From contig NC_008358.1 of assembly GCF_000013025.1 (NCBI RefSeq), positions 2,914,001 to 2,978,000 on the forward strand: a stretch of 64,000 nucleotides of DNA, read 5' to 3'. Both the position numbers and the translations under genes were made by a program. Under the pieces are notes generated by a model. That model did not search any database, had not been told where the DNA came from, and was given only the letters and a program-made list of their open reading frames with translations. Below are positions 8,207 through 18,805 of the stretch, piece after piece. The stretch comes from Hyphomonas neptunium ATCC 15444. GTDB taxonomy: Bacteria; Pseudomonadota; Alphaproteobacteria; Caulobacterales; Hyphomonadaceae. Each line of letters begins with the position of its first letter. Positions within the stretch are counted from its first letter, which is position 1.

Positions 8207-9262
8207 ATGCCAGAATCATTGAAGTTTCGCCTGTCGAGACGTGAGGTCTGGCTGGGGATGGGGGCGGCCCTTGCGGCAACCGCCTGCAAAGGCCCCGACG
8301 AGGCGATCGCGGGCGGCTCTGCCGGGCTGCCCGGCGGCTGGTCGATGGGGGAGGCGCTGCCCTTCCCCGTGCAGGAGATTTATCCCTGCCTGCATGACGG
8401 GGCGATCCATCTGGCAGGCGGCTTCATCGCAGAAAATGGCCAGATTACAGGGCCAACTGCCCGCCATCATGCCTGGCGCCCCGATGGGCAGGGCTGGCGC
8501 GCGCAGGCGGCCTTGCCGGTTGCCCGGCACCATCCCCACCTCGTCAGCTATGCCGGTCAACTCTACGCCATCGGCGGATTTCAGGCCTCGTCTCCCGCCG
8601 CGATGTGGGAAATGCAGGGCACGGGCTGGCGGCTCGACGCTGCGGCAGGCCGCTGGGACGCGGCGCCGGCCCTGCCCCGGCCCTGCGCCGAGGCAGTCGT
8701 TCTGGCAAATCGCAGCGGCGGGCTGCATCTGATCGGCGGACGCTCCCCGGCCGGCACGGCGAACGCGGCCTGGGGCGACCAGACCGATCAGGCGCATCAT
8801 TTCGTGCTGACGAGCTCCGATGGACGCTGGCAAAAGGCCGCCCCCTGCCTCACCGCGCGCAACAGCGCGGCGGGCGCGGAGATCGGCGGCAACCTGCATG
8901 TGGTGGGCGGACGCAGCGTGGCAGGCGGCAATACGGCCGCGCATGAGGTATATGACGCGCGCGAGGACAGGTGGCGGAACGCTACGCCGATGCCTCAGGC
9001 GCAGGGCGGGCTGGCGGCGGCGGCGCTGGGCGGGAAGCTCTACGCGTTTGGCGGGGAATTCTTTGACAATGGCGGCGGGGTGTATCCGGAATCCTGGGTC
9101 TATGATCCGGCGTCTGACGCCTGGGCCGCAATTGCCCCGATGCCCCATCCCCGCCACGGGCTGGGCGCGGTGGCGCTGGGCGGAGCGATCCATGTGATCG
9201 GCGGGGCGCTGAAAGCCAGCGGCACCGACACCAGCGCGCTGGTCGAAATCTACCGGCCCTGA
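8207..9262 (+). CDS. Kelch-repeat protein with Tat-type lipoprotein signal
   Basis: The N-terminus has a twin-arginine motif (SRREVWLGM) followed by a hydrophobic stretch ending LAATAC, so it is probably a folded Tat-exported lipoprotein with Cys27 lipidated. The mature part contains about five to six kelch blades, recognised by recurring LYAIGGF, LHLIGGR, LHVVGGR, LYAFGGE and IHVIGG segments with the spaced W/Y of each repeat. Such beta-propellers are binding or structural modules; some relatives are mutarotases or galactose-oxidase-like, but no catalytic set can be assigned. It is read away from gyrA; GGAG precedes the ATG. Confidence 0.82.
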   Translation: MPESLKFRLSRREVWLGMGAALAATACKGPDEAIAGGSAGLPGGWSMGEALPFPVQEIYPCLHDGAIHLAGGFIAENGQITGPTARHHAWRPDGQGWRAQAALPVARHHPHLVSYAGQLYAIGGFQASSPAAMWEMQGTGWRLDAAAGRWDAAPALPRPCAEAVVLANRSGGLHLIGGRSPAGTANAAWGDQTDQAHHFVLTSSDGRWQKAAPCLTARNSAAGAEIGGNLHVVGGRSVAGGNTAAHEVYDAREDRWRNATPMPQAQGGLAAAALGGKLYAFGGEFFDNGGGVYPESWVYDPASDAWAAIAPMPHPRHGLGAVALGGAIHVIGGALKASGTDTSALVEIYRP

Positions 9263-9294
9263 ATTTGGCGAAAAACGCTCAAAGGAGCTCTGCA

Positions 9295-9954
9295 ATGACT
9301 CTCGCGCTTTATGGTCACCTCTTCTCCTCCTACACGCAGAAGGTGCTGATCGCCCTTTATGAAAACGCCACGCCGTTCGAGTTTCGCGCTGTGGGGCCAG
9401 AGACGCCCGAGCATGAGCAAAGCCTGAAAGCGCGGTGGCCGCTGGGCAAATTTCCGGTGCTTGTGGACGGGGACCGGAACGTCGCCGAGACGAGCATCAT
9501 CATCGAATACCTGCAGCTTCACCATTCCGGCCCTGTACGCCTGTTGCCGGATGATCCGGCAGCGGCGCTGGGGGTGCGGTTTCTGGACCGGTTTTTTGAC
9601 CTGCATGTGATGGACGCCGCCCAGCATGCGGTGAATGGCGCGCTGACGGGCGATCCCGTGAAACGGGCAGACGGCGTGGCGCTGTCAAAAGAGAAGCTGG
9701 AGCGGGCCTATGGCTGGCTGGAAGGCCAGTTGGCGGGGCGGACATGGGCAGCGGGCGAAGCGTATACGCTGGCGGACTGCGCGGCGTCGCCTGCCCTCTT
9801 CTATGCCGATTGGGTGCACGAGATTTCGGGTGACTATCCGGTGCTGCGGGCTTACCGGACACGGCTTCTGGCGCGGCCATCTTTTGCGCGCGCCGTGGAC
9901 GATGCGCGCTATTTCCGGCCGTATTTTCCGCTCGGCGCGCCGGAGCGGGACTAG
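9295..9954 (+). CDS. Glutathione S-transferase family protein
   Basis: A 219-residue GST with the N-terminal thioredoxin-like fold (LYGHLFSSYTQKV at the glutathione site, GKFPVLVDGDRNVAETSIIIEYL with the cis-Pro and Glu-Thr/Ser glutathione contacts) and an all-helical C-terminal domain ending in the LADCAASPALF motif. It probably conjugates or reduces electrophiles with glutathione in the cytoplasm. The start at 9295 is fixed by AAAGGAG nine bases upstream; an in-frame start at 9265 has no such site. It faces the beta-lactamase gene with only eight bases between stop codons. Confidence 0.88.
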   Translation: MTLALYGHLFSSYTQKVLIALYENATPFEFRAVGPETPEHEQSLKARWPLGKFPVLVDGDRNVAETSIIIEYLQLHHSGPVRLLPDDPAAALGVRFLDRFFDLHVMDAAQHAVNGALTGDPVKRADGVALSKEKLERAYGWLEGQLAGRTWAAGEAYTLADCAASPALFYADWVHEISGDYPVLRAYRTRLLARPSFARAVDDARYFRPYFPLGAPERD

Positions 9955-9962
9955 GCGGAAAG

Positions 9963-10835
9963 TTACTGGGCTACCGGAAGGGCGCCAATCGCGCGAAGCG
10001 CGCGTTCCACGGCTGCGCGGCGTTTGGGGGCCTCGTCCATGCCGCCGGGCATGTCCATGTTGAGGGCGAAGGCGTAGGTGCCCGGCGCCTCGCCGGAGGA
10101 CTGTTCGACCCAGCCGACATACCAGCCGATGTCCATCTGGCCTTCGACGCTTTTCCAGCCGGTCTTGCCGTAGAGCGTCCAGCCCTCGCCGCGATCGACT
10201 TCCATGACCGGCACCGCCAGATCATAGGTGCGGGCCGAGAGGGGCAGCGTGCGGCGGGCAAGGCGGGAGAGGAATTCCACCTGCTCGGTCGCCGAAATGG
10301 CGAGCGGGCCTTCCAGCCAGTAGCGGGTGATCATTTCCGGCCCGCCGATGTCGGCATTGCCATAGCCGAAGGCCTCAAGGCCTTCGGTGAGGCGGGCCGC
10401 GCCGATGCGGGGCACAACGATCTGATAGATCCAGACGGTAGAGCGCTGGAAGGCGGCCGCGAAATCCTGATCTTCATTCCAGCTGTCGACAAAGCGGGTT
10501 TCCCCGTCCCACTCGAAGCTTTCCTCCGGCCCTGTGACGGCGCCGGTTTCCAGCGCCAGAAGGGTGTGGGGGATTTTCGAGGTCGAGGCGGGCGTAAACC
10601 GCTCGCGAATGCGCGCGCCGCCGCTCGCCCAGACCTTTTCATCCTCAAGCCGATAGATCACCAGCGCCGAATCCGCCGGGCTAACCCCCTCGGCAAGCAG
10701 GGCCTGCTCAAGCAGGCGGGGTTCTGCCACGGGGATGCTCGCCGCCGGGCTGGCGCAGGCCGCCAGGACCGCGACTGCCAGCATCAGCAAGGCGCCCCAC
10801 GGGCCCGTCCTCGAAGAAGCGGAAGCAGCGGTCAT
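9963..10835 (-). CDS. Class D (OXA-type) serine beta-lactamase, predicted lipoprotein
   Basis: All class D signatures are present in order and at usual spacing: the nucleophile motif S84-T-S-K87, S132-T-V134, Y158-G-N160, W173-L-E-G and K224-T-G226. The signal peptide ends AVLAACAS, a lipobox, so the enzyme is probably periplasmic and membrane anchored. It should hydrolyse penicillins or related beta-lactams, although penicillin-binding or sensor roles (BlaR-like) share this fold; here no transmembrane sensor part exists. The gene starts ten bases after the ssb stop on the same strand, so the two are likely co-transcribed, and an SOS box lies upstream of ssb. Confidence 0.88.
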   Translation of the reverse strand: MTAASASSRTGPWGALLMLAVAVLAACASPAASIPVAEPRLLEQALLAEGVSPADSALVIYRLEDEKVWASGGARIRERFTPASTSKIPHTLLALETGAVTGPEESFEWDGETRFVDSWNEDQDFAAAFQRSTVWIYQIVVPRIGAARLTEGLEAFGYGNADIGGPEMITRYWLEGPLAISATEQVEFLSRLARRTLPLSARTYDLAVPVMEVDRGEGWTLYGKTGWKSVEGQMDIGWYVGWVEQSSGEAPGTYAFALNMDMPGGMDEAPKRRAAVERALRAIGALPVAQ

Positions 10836-10845
10836 GCAGTCCTCC

Positions 10846-11337
10846 TCAGAACGGGATCTCGTCGTCGAGATCCTGGCTGAAGCTTTCTTTCGGGCCGCTC
10901 ATCTGCTGGCGTCCGCCGCCATTGCCGCCGCCCGAATAGCCCATGTCACGGCCACCGCCGCCGGCACTGGCGCCGCCGCCTTCGCCGCGACCGTCGAGCA
11001 TCACCAGCGTGGCATCAAAGCCCTGCAGGACAATCTCGGTCGTGTACCGGTCGTTGCCGTCCTTGTCCTGCCATTTGCGGGTCTGCAGCTTGCCCTCAAG
11101 ATAAACCTTGGAGCCCTTTTTCAGATAACTCTGGGCAACCTTGACCAGGCCTTCGGAAAAGATGGCCACGGTGTGCCATTCGGTGCGCTCCTTGCGCTCG
11201 CCCGACGCCTTGTCGCGCCAGGTTTCCGAGGTTGCGATGCGCAGGTTGCAGACCTGCCCGCCATTCTGGAACTGCTTCACTTCGGGGTCAGCCCCGAGAT
11301 TGCCCACCAGAATGACCTTGTTTACCGATCCCGCCAT
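10846..11337 (-). CDS. ssb: Single-stranded DNA-binding protein
   Basis: SSB coats single-stranded DNA during replication, recombination and repair. The OB-fold occupies roughly residues 1-110 ([15 protein letters not shown] at the start, WHTVAIF and [14 protein letters not shown] further on). A Gly-rich flexible linker follows, and the acidic partner-binding tip DLDDEIPF ends the protein. At 163 residues it has the usual length. It is divergent from uvrA, the standard arrangement in many proteobacteria, with a LexA box in the 226-bp spacer. The class D beta-lactamase gene follows ten bases downstream. Confidence 0.97.
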   Translation of the reverse strand: MAGSVNKVILVGNLGADPEVKQFQNGGQVCNLRIATSETWRDKASGERKERTEWHTVAIFSEGLVKVAQSYLKKGSKVYLEGKLQTRKWQDKDGNDRYTTEIVLQGFDATLVMLDGRGEGGGASAGGGGRDMGYSGGGNGGGRQQMSGPKESFSQDLDDEIPF

Positions 11338-11468
11338 GTGGGGCCTCCGCGCTGAAATACTGTTTCGAGTCCGATTCGAGTTGTTCTACTCTTCCCCGGT
11401 CCCCATGTCGCCTCATCGGGACGAAATTCCACCGCCCCGCCTGCCCTTAAAAGCAGCTGACTGCAGAA

Positions 11469-11483
11469 GTTCACATTTTGTTC
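11469..11483. promoter_or_regulatory. LexA (SOS) box between ssb and uvrA
   Basis: GTTC-ACATTTT-GTTC is an exact match to the direct-repeat LexA operator GTTC-N7-GTTC of Alphaproteobacteria. It lies 80 bp before the uvrA ATG and 131 bp before the ssb ATG, so it could control either or both divergent units. Confidence 0.75.
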
Positions 11484-11563
11484 TTGTCGTCAAGCTGGAC
11501 TCACGCCTACATATGACCATTCAGATTTTCCCCCTCTTTCAGACCTGCTGAGCGACTCCTCCC

Positions 11564-14542
11564 ATGGCCGAATCCCCCTTCATCCGCGTTCGCGGCGCCA
11601 AGGAACACAATCTGAAGAATGTCGATGTCGACATTCCGCGCGGCGAACTGGTCGTGATGACGGGCCTGTCGGGCTCGGGCAAATCGTCCCTCGCGTTCGA
11701 TACGATCTATGCCGAGGGGCAGCGCCGCTATGTCGAGTCGCTGTCGGCCTATGCGCGCCAGTTTCTGGAGCTGATGCAGAAGCCGGACGTGGAGAGCATC
11801 GAGGGTCTCTCACCCGCCATCTCGATCGAGCAGAAAACGACGAGCCGTAATCCGCGCTCCACCGTCGGCACGGTGACCGAGATTTATGACTATATGCGCC
11901 TCCTCTGGGCGCGCGCTGGCATCCCCTATTCGCCCGCCACCGGCCTGCCGATCGAAAGCCAGACGGTCAGCCAGATGGTCGACCGGATGATGGAGCTTGA
12001 GGAAGGCACGCGGCTTTACCTGCTTGCCCCGATGGTGCGCGGCCGGAAGGGCGAGTTCCGCAAGGAATTTGCCGAACTGCTGAAGAACGGCTTCCAGCGC
12101 GTGAAGGTGAATGGCGAATTCCATGAGCTGGAAGACCCACCGAAACTCGACAAGAAATTCAAGCATGACATCGATGTGGTGGTCGACCGGATTGTCGTGC
12201 GCGCGGGCATGGAGCAGCGGCTGGCGGAAAGCTTCGAGACGGCGCTCGGCCTCGCCCAGGGCATTGCGGTGGGCGAATATGCCGACATCGCGCCGGGGGA
12301 AACCGAGCCCAAGCGCATCACGTTCAGCGCCAATTTTGCCTGTCCGGTTTCCGGCTTTTCCATTCCGGAAATCGAGCCGCGGCTTTTCTCGTTCAACAAT
12401 CCGTTTGGCGCCTGCCCGTCCTGCGATGGGCTCGGCGAACAGCTGAAGATCGACCCGGCCCTGATTGTTCCGGACAAGGATCTTGATCTGCTGAACGGCG
12501 CGATTGCTCCGTGGGCGAAATCTTCCTCGCCCTACCAGACGCAGACGCTGCAAGCGCTCTCGACGCATTACCGGTTTGATCTGGGCAAGCCTTGGAACAA
12601 GCTGCCGGAAAAGGTGCAGGACATCATCCTGCATGGCACCGGGGATGAGGAAATCCAGTTCGTCTATGATGACGGGATGCGCAGCTACAAGGTCAAGAAG
12701 ACCTTCGAAGGCGTGATCCCCAATCTCGACCGGCGCTACCGGGAAACGGACTCGGCCTGGGTGCGCGAAGAGATCAGCCGTTTCCAGTCGGCCGCGCCCT
12801 GCCCGGCCTGTGGCGGCAAGCGCCTGAAGCCTCAGGCGCTGGCGGTGAAGATTGCGGGGCTGGATATTTCCGATGCCGGCGAGTTTTCCATCCGCAAGGC
12901 GGGCGAGTGGTTTGGCAAGGTGCACAAATCGCTGACCAAGCAGCAGAACGAGATTGCCAGCCGCATTCTGAAAGAGATCAACGACCGGCTGATCTTCCTC
13001 AATGATGTGGGGCTGGATTATCTGACCCTCAATCGCGGCTCGGGCACGCTGTCCGGCGGCGAGAGCCAGCGCATTCGCCTTGCTTCGCAGATCGGCTCTG
13101 GCCTCACGGGCGTGCTCTATGTGCTGGATGAGCCCTCCATCGGCCTGCACCAGCGGGATAATGAGCGGCTCCTGGAAACGCTCAAACGCCTGCGCGATCT
13201 GGGGAACTCCGTGATCGTGGTGGAGCATGACGAGGACGCGATCCTGCTGGCCGATTATGTGATCGATATGGGGCCGGCCGCCGGCGTGCATGGCGGGGAG
13301 ATCATTGCATCGGGTACGCCTGAAGAGGTGATGAAAAACCCCAAAAGTCTGACGGCGGACTATCTCAACGGCACGCGCGAGATTGCCATTCCCAAGCGCC
13401 GCCCCGTGGCGAAAGGCTCGCGCCGCATCACGCTGAAGGGCGCGACGGGGAATAACCTCAAGAATGTCACTGCCTCGATCCCGCTGGCCACATTCACGGC
13501 CATCACAGGCGTGTCGGGCGGGGGCAAATCCACGCTCATCATCGAGACGCTTTACAAAGCGCTGGCGCGCAAGCTGAACGGCGCATCAGACCCGCCTTCG
13601 CCGTATGAGAGCCTGGAGGGCCTGCAGCATCTCGACAAGGTGATCGACATCGACCAGTCTCCCATCGGGCGCACGCCGCGGTCCAACCCGGCAACCTATA
13701 CCGGCGCCTTCGGGCCGATCCGCGACTGGTATGCCGGCCTGCCCGAAGCCAAGGCGCGGGGCTATGCACCCGGCCGGTTCAGCTTCAACGTCAAGGGCGG
13801 GCGCTGTGAGGCATGCCAGGGCGACGGCGTCATCAAGATCGAGATGCACTTTTTGCCGGACGTCTATGTCACCTGCGAGACCTGCAAGGGCAAACGCTAT
13901 AACCGCGAGACGCTGGACGTTCTCTTCAAAGGCAAGTCGATTGCCGATGTGCTGGACATGACCGTGGAGGACGCGGCGAAGTTTTTCTCCGCGATGCCGG
14001 CGATTTTCTCAAAGCTCGACACGCTGAACCAGGTGGGCCTTGGCTATATCAAGGTTGGCCAGCAGGCGACCACGCTTTCGGGCGGCGAGGCCCAGCGGGT
14101 GAAGCTCGCCAAGGAACTCTCCAAACGCGCGACGGGCCGTACACTGTATATTCTCGACGAGCCGACGACCGGCCTGCATTTCGAGGACGTGAAGAAGCTG
14201 CTGGAAGTGCTCCATGAACTGGTCGACGCGGGCAACACGGTCGTCGTCATCGAGCATAATCTGGACGTGGTGAAGACCGCCGACTGGGTGCTCGATCTTG
14301 GCCCTGAGGGCGGCGATGGCGGCGGCAAGCTGGTGGCCGAAGGCACGCCGGAAGACATCGCCGCGATCACCGAAAGCTGGACGGGAAAATTCCTCGCCGA
14401 AACCTTCCGCCGTCAGGACGAACGCCGCGCGGCCCGAAACAAGCGGGAGAAGGCAGCCGCGAAAACGGCGGCTGCGCCCGCCCCTGCCCCAAAGGCCAAG
14501 AAACCGGCGAAAAAAACAAAGGCCGGCGCCAGCGCGAAATAG
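11564..14542 (+). CDS. uvrA: Excinuclease ABC subunit A
   Basis: UvrA is the damage-recognition ATPase of nucleotide excision repair and acts with UvrB and UvrC. Both ABC modules are complete: Walker [10 protein letters not shown] (34-42) and a second GVSGGGKST, each with an LSGGExQR signature. The zinc-binding CPxC and CEAC...CETC clusters are present (CPSC, CPAC, CEAC, CETC). The position that is CPxH in E. coli reads SPATG, so that small cysteine/histidine pair is absent. The 992-residue length exceeds E. coli UvrA because of a Lys/Ala/Pro-rich C-terminal tail of about 40 residues. SOS control is likely through the box at 11469. Confidence 0.98.
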   Translation: MAESPFIRVRGAKEHNLKNVDVDIPRGELVVMTGLSGSGKSSLAFDTIYAEGQRRYVESLSAYARQFLELMQKPDVESIEGLSPAISIEQKTTSRNPRSTVGTVTEIYDYMRLLWARAGIPYSPATGLPIESQTVSQMVDRMMELEEGTRLYLLAPMVRGRKGEFRKEFAELLKNGFQRVKVNGEFHELEDPPKLDKKFKHDIDVVVDRIVVRAGMEQRLAESFETALGLAQGIAVGEYADIAPGETEPKRITFSANFACPVSGFSIPEIEPRLFSFNNPFGACPSCDGLGEQLKIDPALIVPDKDLDLLNGAIAPWAKSSSPYQTQTLQALSTHYRFDLGKPWNKLPEKVQDIILHGTGDEEIQFVYDDGMRSYKVKKTFEGVIPNLDRRYRETDSAWVREEISRFQSAAPCPACGGKRLKPQALAVKIAGLDISDAGEFSIRKAGEWFGKVHKSLTKQQNEIASRILKEINDRLIFLNDVGLDYLTLNRGSGTLSGGESQRIRLASQIGSGLTGVLYVLDEPSIGLHQRDNERLLETLKRLRDLGNSVIVVEHDEDAILLADYVIDMGPAAGVHGGEIIASGTPEEVMKNPKSLTADYLNGTREIAIPKRRPVAKGSRRITLKGATGNNLKNVTASIPLATFTAITGVSGGGKSTLIIETLYKALARKLNGASDPPSPYESLEGLQHLDKVIDIDQSPIGRTPRSNPATYTGAFGPIRDWYAGLPEAKARGYAPGRFSFNVKGGRCEACQGDGVIKIEMHFLPDVYVTCETCKGKRYNRETLDVLFKGKSIADVLDMTVEDAAKFFSAMPAIFSKLDTLNQVGLGYIKVGQQATTLSGGEAQRVKLAKELSKRATGRTLYILDEPTTGLHFEDVKKLLEVLHELVDAGNTVVVIEHNLDVVKTADWVLDLGPEGGDGGGKLVAEGTPEDIAAITESWTGKFLAETFRRQDERRAARNKREKAAAKTAAAPAPAPKAKKPAKKTKAGASAK

Positions 14543-14559
14543 CGCAGGCGCGCGGCGGC

Positions 14560-15540
14560 TCAGGAAAACACGTCGACGCGTTCGGCTTCGCTGGGGTCGT
14601 TGCGGGGGTCGTGGCGCGCGGCGAGTGAGGCCGGGGCGGCCACGAAATGCTGGGTGAGGCCCTGCACGAACAGGATCATGAAATAGATCAGCGCCATCGG
14701 GATGATGAAACCCGGTGAGAGGAAAATGCCGGCCAGCGCTTCGGTTGGCACGTCCCCCTGCTCTGGCAGCGTCATCAGAATCGGCATCATCACGAGCTGC
14801 GCCAGCATCGACACCATCTGAGACACAATGCTGACGACGATGGCGATGATCACATAAGCGCCCAGGATCGGCCAGAAGCGCCCCCGCGAGACATTCCACG
14901 CGTCGAAAAAGCGGATTTCCCGCTCCTTCACCGTCAGCGCAAAGCAGGGTGCCAGCCGCGTGGCGATGAAGACATAGAGGAAGAAGAAGAGAAACATCAG
15001 GCCAAAGCCGCCGAAGAAATACGCCATGAAGCGGCCTGCGGTCTGATCATCCATCGGGGCGCTGAGGTCTGAGCCCATGATCACGCTGATGGCGGTAAAC
15101 AGCAGGATGCCCGGTATCAGGAAGACGGCGATGCTCATCACGCTCCAGAGAAGGCCGACGACCATCATCCGCAGCTCGTCCCCGCCAAAGCCGAGCGAGA
15201 ATTTTTCGCCGAACAGGTAGCGCTTCTGCGAGGCGACCTCGAACATCGCCCAGATGACCCAGCCCAGCAACGATGCCACGCCGAGGACCGGCAGCAAGCC
15301 GCCGAGCCCGCCGAACATCAGCGCGAAGACTTCATCCGGCGCCGGGTTGGGGTCGTTCTCGATCTGCTGCATCGCCAGGAACCATTCGGCAATGCCCTGC
15401 CAGCTCAGGAGACCGATCACCAGGAACAGCACCACCAGGATGGCCGCATAAGACAGGCCGAACATCCAGGGGAAGCTTTTGAAATGCGGCGCCTTGAAAG
15501 GGTAGGTCAGCGCGCGGTCAAAGGAAAAGGCAGTGTTCAT
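14560..15540 (-). CDS. Multi-pass membrane protein of unknown function
   Basis: A 326-residue protein with about six strongly hydrophobic segments and a cytosolic-looking N-terminus (MNTAFSFDRALTYPFKAP). I use the ATG at 15540 because GGGGAG lies upstream; an in-frame start 48 bases earlier adds only polar residues. It shares with the following protein (15595-16425) a motif of the form FxxW-x-xS/TKG-R/H-F/L-x-PxL between two membrane segments, suggesting the two are distant paralogues. No enzymatic motif is visible. It is convergent with uvrA, 17 bases apart, and probably co-transcribed behind 15595-16425. Confidence 0.7.
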   Translation of the reverse strand: MNTAFSFDRALTYPFKAPHFKSFPWMFGLSYAAILVVLFLVIGLLSWQGIAEWFLAMQQIENDPNPAPDEVFALMFGGLGGLLPVLGVASLLGWVIWAMFEVASQKRYLFGEKFSLGFGGDELRMMVVGLLWSVMSIAVFLIPGILLFTAISVIMGSDLSAPMDDQTAGRFMAYFFGGFGLMFLFFFLYVFIATRLAPCFALTVKEREIRFFDAWNVSRGRFWPILGAYVIIAIVVSIVSQMVSMLAQLVMMPILMTLPEQGDVPTEALAGIFLSPGFIIPMALIYFMILFVQGLTQHFVAAPASLAARHDPRNDPSEAERVDVFS

Positions 15541-15594
15541 CTCGGTCTCCCCGTCAGCCGTTCGGGAGAGAGTATGCCTGATTGGCAATCTGCA

Positions 15595-16425
15595 TCAATC
15601 GCCTGAAGAGGGGGGCGGCGCGGCTGGCTCTGCCGGTTTCAGCTTTTCCCAGGCTGCCGCCGCCATACCGTGGCCCGCTAGCAGGAAGGGCGCGAACACG
15701 ATCACCCCCGCCGCCCCGCCAATGAAATGGCCCAGCGGCGTATCCGGCAAGGCCCGGTGGAGGGCGCTATTGATCGCAACGCCGAGGGCAAACGGCAGGA
15801 TATGTGTGGCAAGGCTCGCCGGGAGGAGCGCTTTCAGGTGCCCCTTGGTGAGGCCCCAGGTGCGGAAGACGTGCGCTTCGCCGCGCGCACTGGTGGCGGC
15901 GCCATAGAGGGTCAGCCGCAGCGCGATCCAGCCCAGCAGAGCGGCGCCCACCCCGCAGCAAAGCATAAAGACTGCCCCGTAAGGCGTTGCCAGCATTGAC
16001 ATAAAGGCTTCCTGCGCGACCGCCGGGTCGGTGTCCTTGTCGAGCTGATACTGACCCGCCTCCTGCATCAGGATGCCGGGCAGCATCATCAGGAAGAAGA
16101 TGACGAAGAAACCGATGAACACAAACGCCGCATAGGCCGACAAATTGGCATGGGCGAGCGGCAGGAAGGGCGCTTTTGCGCCGGGCATCAGCGCGCGATA
16201 GATGCGCCGGGAAAGCTCGGTTCCGGCCAGAAAGGCAAGGATGGCCGCGCCAACAGGCATCCAGAAACCAGTTTCTGAACGCAGGGCTGCCGTGTAGAGC
16301 CCGCCCGCAACCGCAAACAGGATCAGCCACAGCGCGGCGGGCTTCAACGCGGCCAAAGCCCCGCCCCAGGCAGCGGAAATCAGGGGAAAAATGGCAAGGC
16401 GCGCCGTCATATCGTCTCGTCTCAT
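15595..16425 (-). CDS. Multi-pass membrane protein, likely paralogue of the next gene
   Basis: About 276 residues with six or so hydrophobic helices and a Pro-rich C-terminal tail. A segment reading [16 protein letters not shown] matches in pattern the FDAWNVSRGRFWPIL segment of the downstream protein, and both proteins lack soluble domains. The start is uncertain: ATG at 16425 is used, with ATG 16410 and GTG 16437 as alternatives. The downstream gene starts 54 bases after its stop, consistent with an operon. Function unknown; I see no transporter or enzyme signature. Confidence 0.65.
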   Translation of the reverse strand: MRRDDMTARLAIFPLISAAWGGALAALKPAALWLILFAVAGGLYTAALRSETGFWMPVGAAILAFLAGTELSRRIYRALMPGAKAPFLPLAHANLSAYAAFVFIGFFVIFFLMMLPGILMQEAGQYQLDKDTDPAVAQEAFMSMLATPYGAVFMLCCGVGAALLGWIALRLTLYGAATSARGEAHVFRTWGLTKGHLKALLPASLATHILPFALGVAINSALHRALPDTPLGHFIGGAAGVIVFAPFLLAGHGMAAAAWEKLKPAEPAAPPPSSGD

Positions 16426-16508
16426 CTCGGGGCGCACACCTAAAGCCTCCCGCCCGGCCCGGCAAACGCTATCTTGACGCGCCGGGGCAGCGGGCTCATG
16501 TCCGGCGC

Positions 16509-17912
16509 ATGACCCTGAAACCCATCCATGTAATCGGCGGCGGCATGGCCGGCTCCGAAGCGGCCTGGCAGATCGCCTCTGCGGGCGTGCCCGTCATCCT
16601 GCACGAAATGCGCGGCGTGCGCGGCACAGACGCCCACCAGACCGACAAGCTGGCTGAGCTTGTCTGCTCCAACTCGTTCCGCTCGGATGATCACACGACG
16701 AACGCCGTCGGCGTGATCCATGAGGAAATGCGCCGGGCGAACGGCCTGATCATCACCACCGCGAAAGACCATCAGGTACCCGCCGGCAGCGCGCTGGCCG
16801 TAGACCGGGAAGGTTTTTCCGAAGCGATCACGGCAAAGCTGGAAGCCCACCCGCTCGTCACCATCGTGCGCGAGGAAATCGCAGGCCTTCCGCCCGAAGA
16901 CTGGGACAGCGTGATCGTCGCGACGGGGCCGCTCACATCGATTGCGCTTGCCGAAGCCGTTCGCGCCCATACCGGCGAGACAGACCTTGCCTTCTTCGAT
17001 GCCATCGCGCCGATCGTCTATTTCGAGTCCATCGACATGGACAAAGCCTGGCGCCAGAGCCGCTATGACAAGGCGGGCCCTTCAGGTGATACGGCCGCTT
17101 ACATCAACTGTCCGATGACGGAAGAGCAGTACAATGCCTTCCTCGATGCGCTGCTCGCCGCGCCCAAGACAGAGTTCCGCGACTGGGAAAAGGACACGCC
17201 CTATTTCGAAGGCTGCCTACCCATCGAAGTGATGGCAGAGCGCGGGCGCGAAACGCTGCGCTTTGGGCCAATGAAGCCGGTCGGCCTGACCAATCCACAT
17301 AATCCCACGGTCAAGGCCCATGCCATCGTTCAGCTGCGCCAGGACAATGCGCTGGGCACATTGTGGAACATGGTCGGCTTCCAGACGAAGCTGAAATATG
17401 CGGCGCAGACGGACATTTTTCGGATGATCCCCGGCCTGGAAAAGGCCGAGTTCGCGCGCCTCGGCGGCATCCACCGCAACACCTTCCTCAACTCGCCCAA
17501 ACTGCTCGACCGGCAACTGCGGATGAAGTCGATGCCGCGCCTGCGTTTTGCCGGTCAGGTGACGGGCGTCGAAGGCTATGTGGAGAGCGCGGCCATGGGC
17601 CTGCTCGCGGGCCGTTTTGCCGCCGCTGAGCGCCTTGGCCAGAGGCTCGAGCCGCCTCCGCCAACCACGGCCATGGGCGCGCTGATCAGCCATATCACGG
17701 GCGGGCACCTCGCCGAAAAACAAACCTTCCAGCCGATGAACGTGAATTTCGGCCTCTTCCCGGATATTACCGATTATTCGAAGACGGACGAAAATGGCAA
17801 ACGCCTGCGCGGCAAGGACAAGGGCCGGGCAAAAAAAATCGCCCAGGCCATCCGTGCGCTGCAGGACTTTGACGCCTGGTTGGCAGGTGAAGCCGTGGTG
17901 GCTGCGGAGTAA
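16509..17912 (+). CDS. trmFO: Methylenetetrahydrofolate-tRNA-(uracil-5-)-methyltransferase
   Basis: TrmFO is a folate- and FAD-dependent enzyme that makes 5-methyluridine at position 54 of the tRNA T loop. The N-terminal FAD motif [11 protein letters not shown] (10-20) is followed by CSNSFRSDD, the conserved catalytic-cysteine region, [12 protein letters not shown] and the [11 protein letters not shown] and [15 protein letters not shown] blocks, all diagnostic of this family. The length of 467 residues is typical. The start at 16509 begins directly with the FAD-binding strand. ttcA starts five bases after the stop, so the two tRNA-modification genes form an operon. Confidence 0.96.
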   Translation: MTLKPIHVIGGGMAGSEAAWQIASAGVPVILHEMRGVRGTDAHQTDKLAELVCSNSFRSDDHTTNAVGVIHEEMRRANGLIITTAKDHQVPAGSALAVDREGFSEAITAKLEAHPLVTIVREEIAGLPPEDWDSVIVATGPLTSIALAEAVRAHTGETDLAFFDAIAPIVYFESIDMDKAWRQSRYDKAGPSGDTAAYINCPMTEEQYNAFLDALLAAPKTEFRDWEKDTPYFEGCLPIEVMAERGRETLRFGPMKPVGLTNPHNPTVKAHAIVQLRQDNALGTLWNMVGFQTKLKYAAQTDIFRMIPGLEKAEFARLGGIHRNTFLNSPKLLDRQLRMKSMPRLRFAGQVTGVEGYVESAAMGLLAGRFAAAERLGQRLEPPPPTTAMGALISHITGGHLAEKQTFQPMNVNFGLFPDITDYSKTDENGKRLRGKDKGRAKKIAQAIRALQDFDAWLAGEAVVAAE

Positions 17913-17917
17913 AACAG

Positions 17918-18805
17918 ATGGCTGACACCTCCCTCTCCCCCGTTTTGCCGCTGTTTGCGAACACGCCGTCGAGCGTCAGCTTCAAGAAGCTGCGCAAACG
18001 GCTGGTGCGCGGGGCGCTGGAGGTGATCGACACGTACGGTCTGGTGGACCGCCGCGCCATCGAAACCGGCGAAAAGCCACACCCTAAATGGCTGGTCTGT
18101 CTCTCCGGCGGCAAGGACTCCTATGGCCTTCTGGCTGTGCTGCTGGATCTGCAATGGCAGGGCGCGCTGCCCGTAGACCTCATCGCCTGTAATCTCGATC
18201 AGGGCCAGCCGGGCTTTCCCAAGCATATCCTGCCAGAGTGGCTGACGCAGAACGGTGTCACCCACAAGATCATCACCGAGGACACCTATTCCATCGTGAC
18301 CGACAAGGTGCCCGAAGGGCGCACCTATTGTTCGATGTGTTCACGCCTGCGCCGGGGCATTCTTTACCGCGTCGCGCGCGAGGAAGGCTGTGAGGCCATC
18401 GTGCTCGGCCACCACCGGGATGACGCGCTCGCCACCTTCATGATGAACCTCATCCATGGCGGGCGCCTGGCCGCGATGCCGCCCAAGCTGCTGAACGATG
18501 ACGGCGATGTGCAGGTGTTCCGCCCGCTGATCACTGCTGCGGAAGATGACCTCGCCAAATTTGCCGAGGCGATGGAATTTCCCATCATCCCCTGCAATCT
18601 CTGCGGCAGCCAGGATGGCCTTCAGCGCGTGGTGATGAACCGCATGCTGGACGAGTGGGAGCGCAAGAAGCCGGGCACGCGGCAGGTGATGGCCAAGGCA
18701 CTTACCAATGTGCGCCCCAGCCATCTGCATGATCCGCGCGTCTTCGACTTTGCCGGCCTGATGCTCGGCGGCAAGGGCGAGGACGACCCGAACGTTCCTT
18801 TCTAG
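17918..18805 (+). CDS. ttcA: tRNA 2-thiocytidine(32) synthetase
   Basis: TtcA thiolates cytidine 32 of tRNA using ATP and an iron-sulfur cluster. It has the PP-loop SGGKDS (63-68), the catalytic/cluster cysteines C138-x-x-C141 in [12 protein letters not shown] and a third in PCNLCGSQ, and the [11 protein letters not shown] block. At 295 residues it is of normal length. It follows trmFO by five bases and its stop codon abuts the stop codon of the leftward acyl-CoA dehydrogenase gene. Confidence 0.95.
   Translation: MADTSLSPVLPLFANTPSSVSFKKLRKRLVRGALEVIDTYGLVDRRAIETGEKPHPKWLVCLSGGKDSYGLLAVLLDLQWQGALPVDLIACNLDQGQPGFPKHILPEWLTQNGVTHKIITEDTYSIVTDKVPEGRTYCSMCSRLRRGILYRVAREEGCEAIVLGHHRDDALATFMMNLIHGGRLAAMPPKLLNDDGDVQVFRPLITAAEDDLAKFAEAMEFPIIPCNLCGSQDGLQRVVMNRMLDEWERKKPGTRQVMAKALTNVRPSHLHDPRVFDFAGLMLGGKGEDDPNVPF

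Noticed and set aside
11810..13291. Open frame of 493 codons on the minus strand
   Set aside because: Antisense to uvrA, without motifs or ribosome site.
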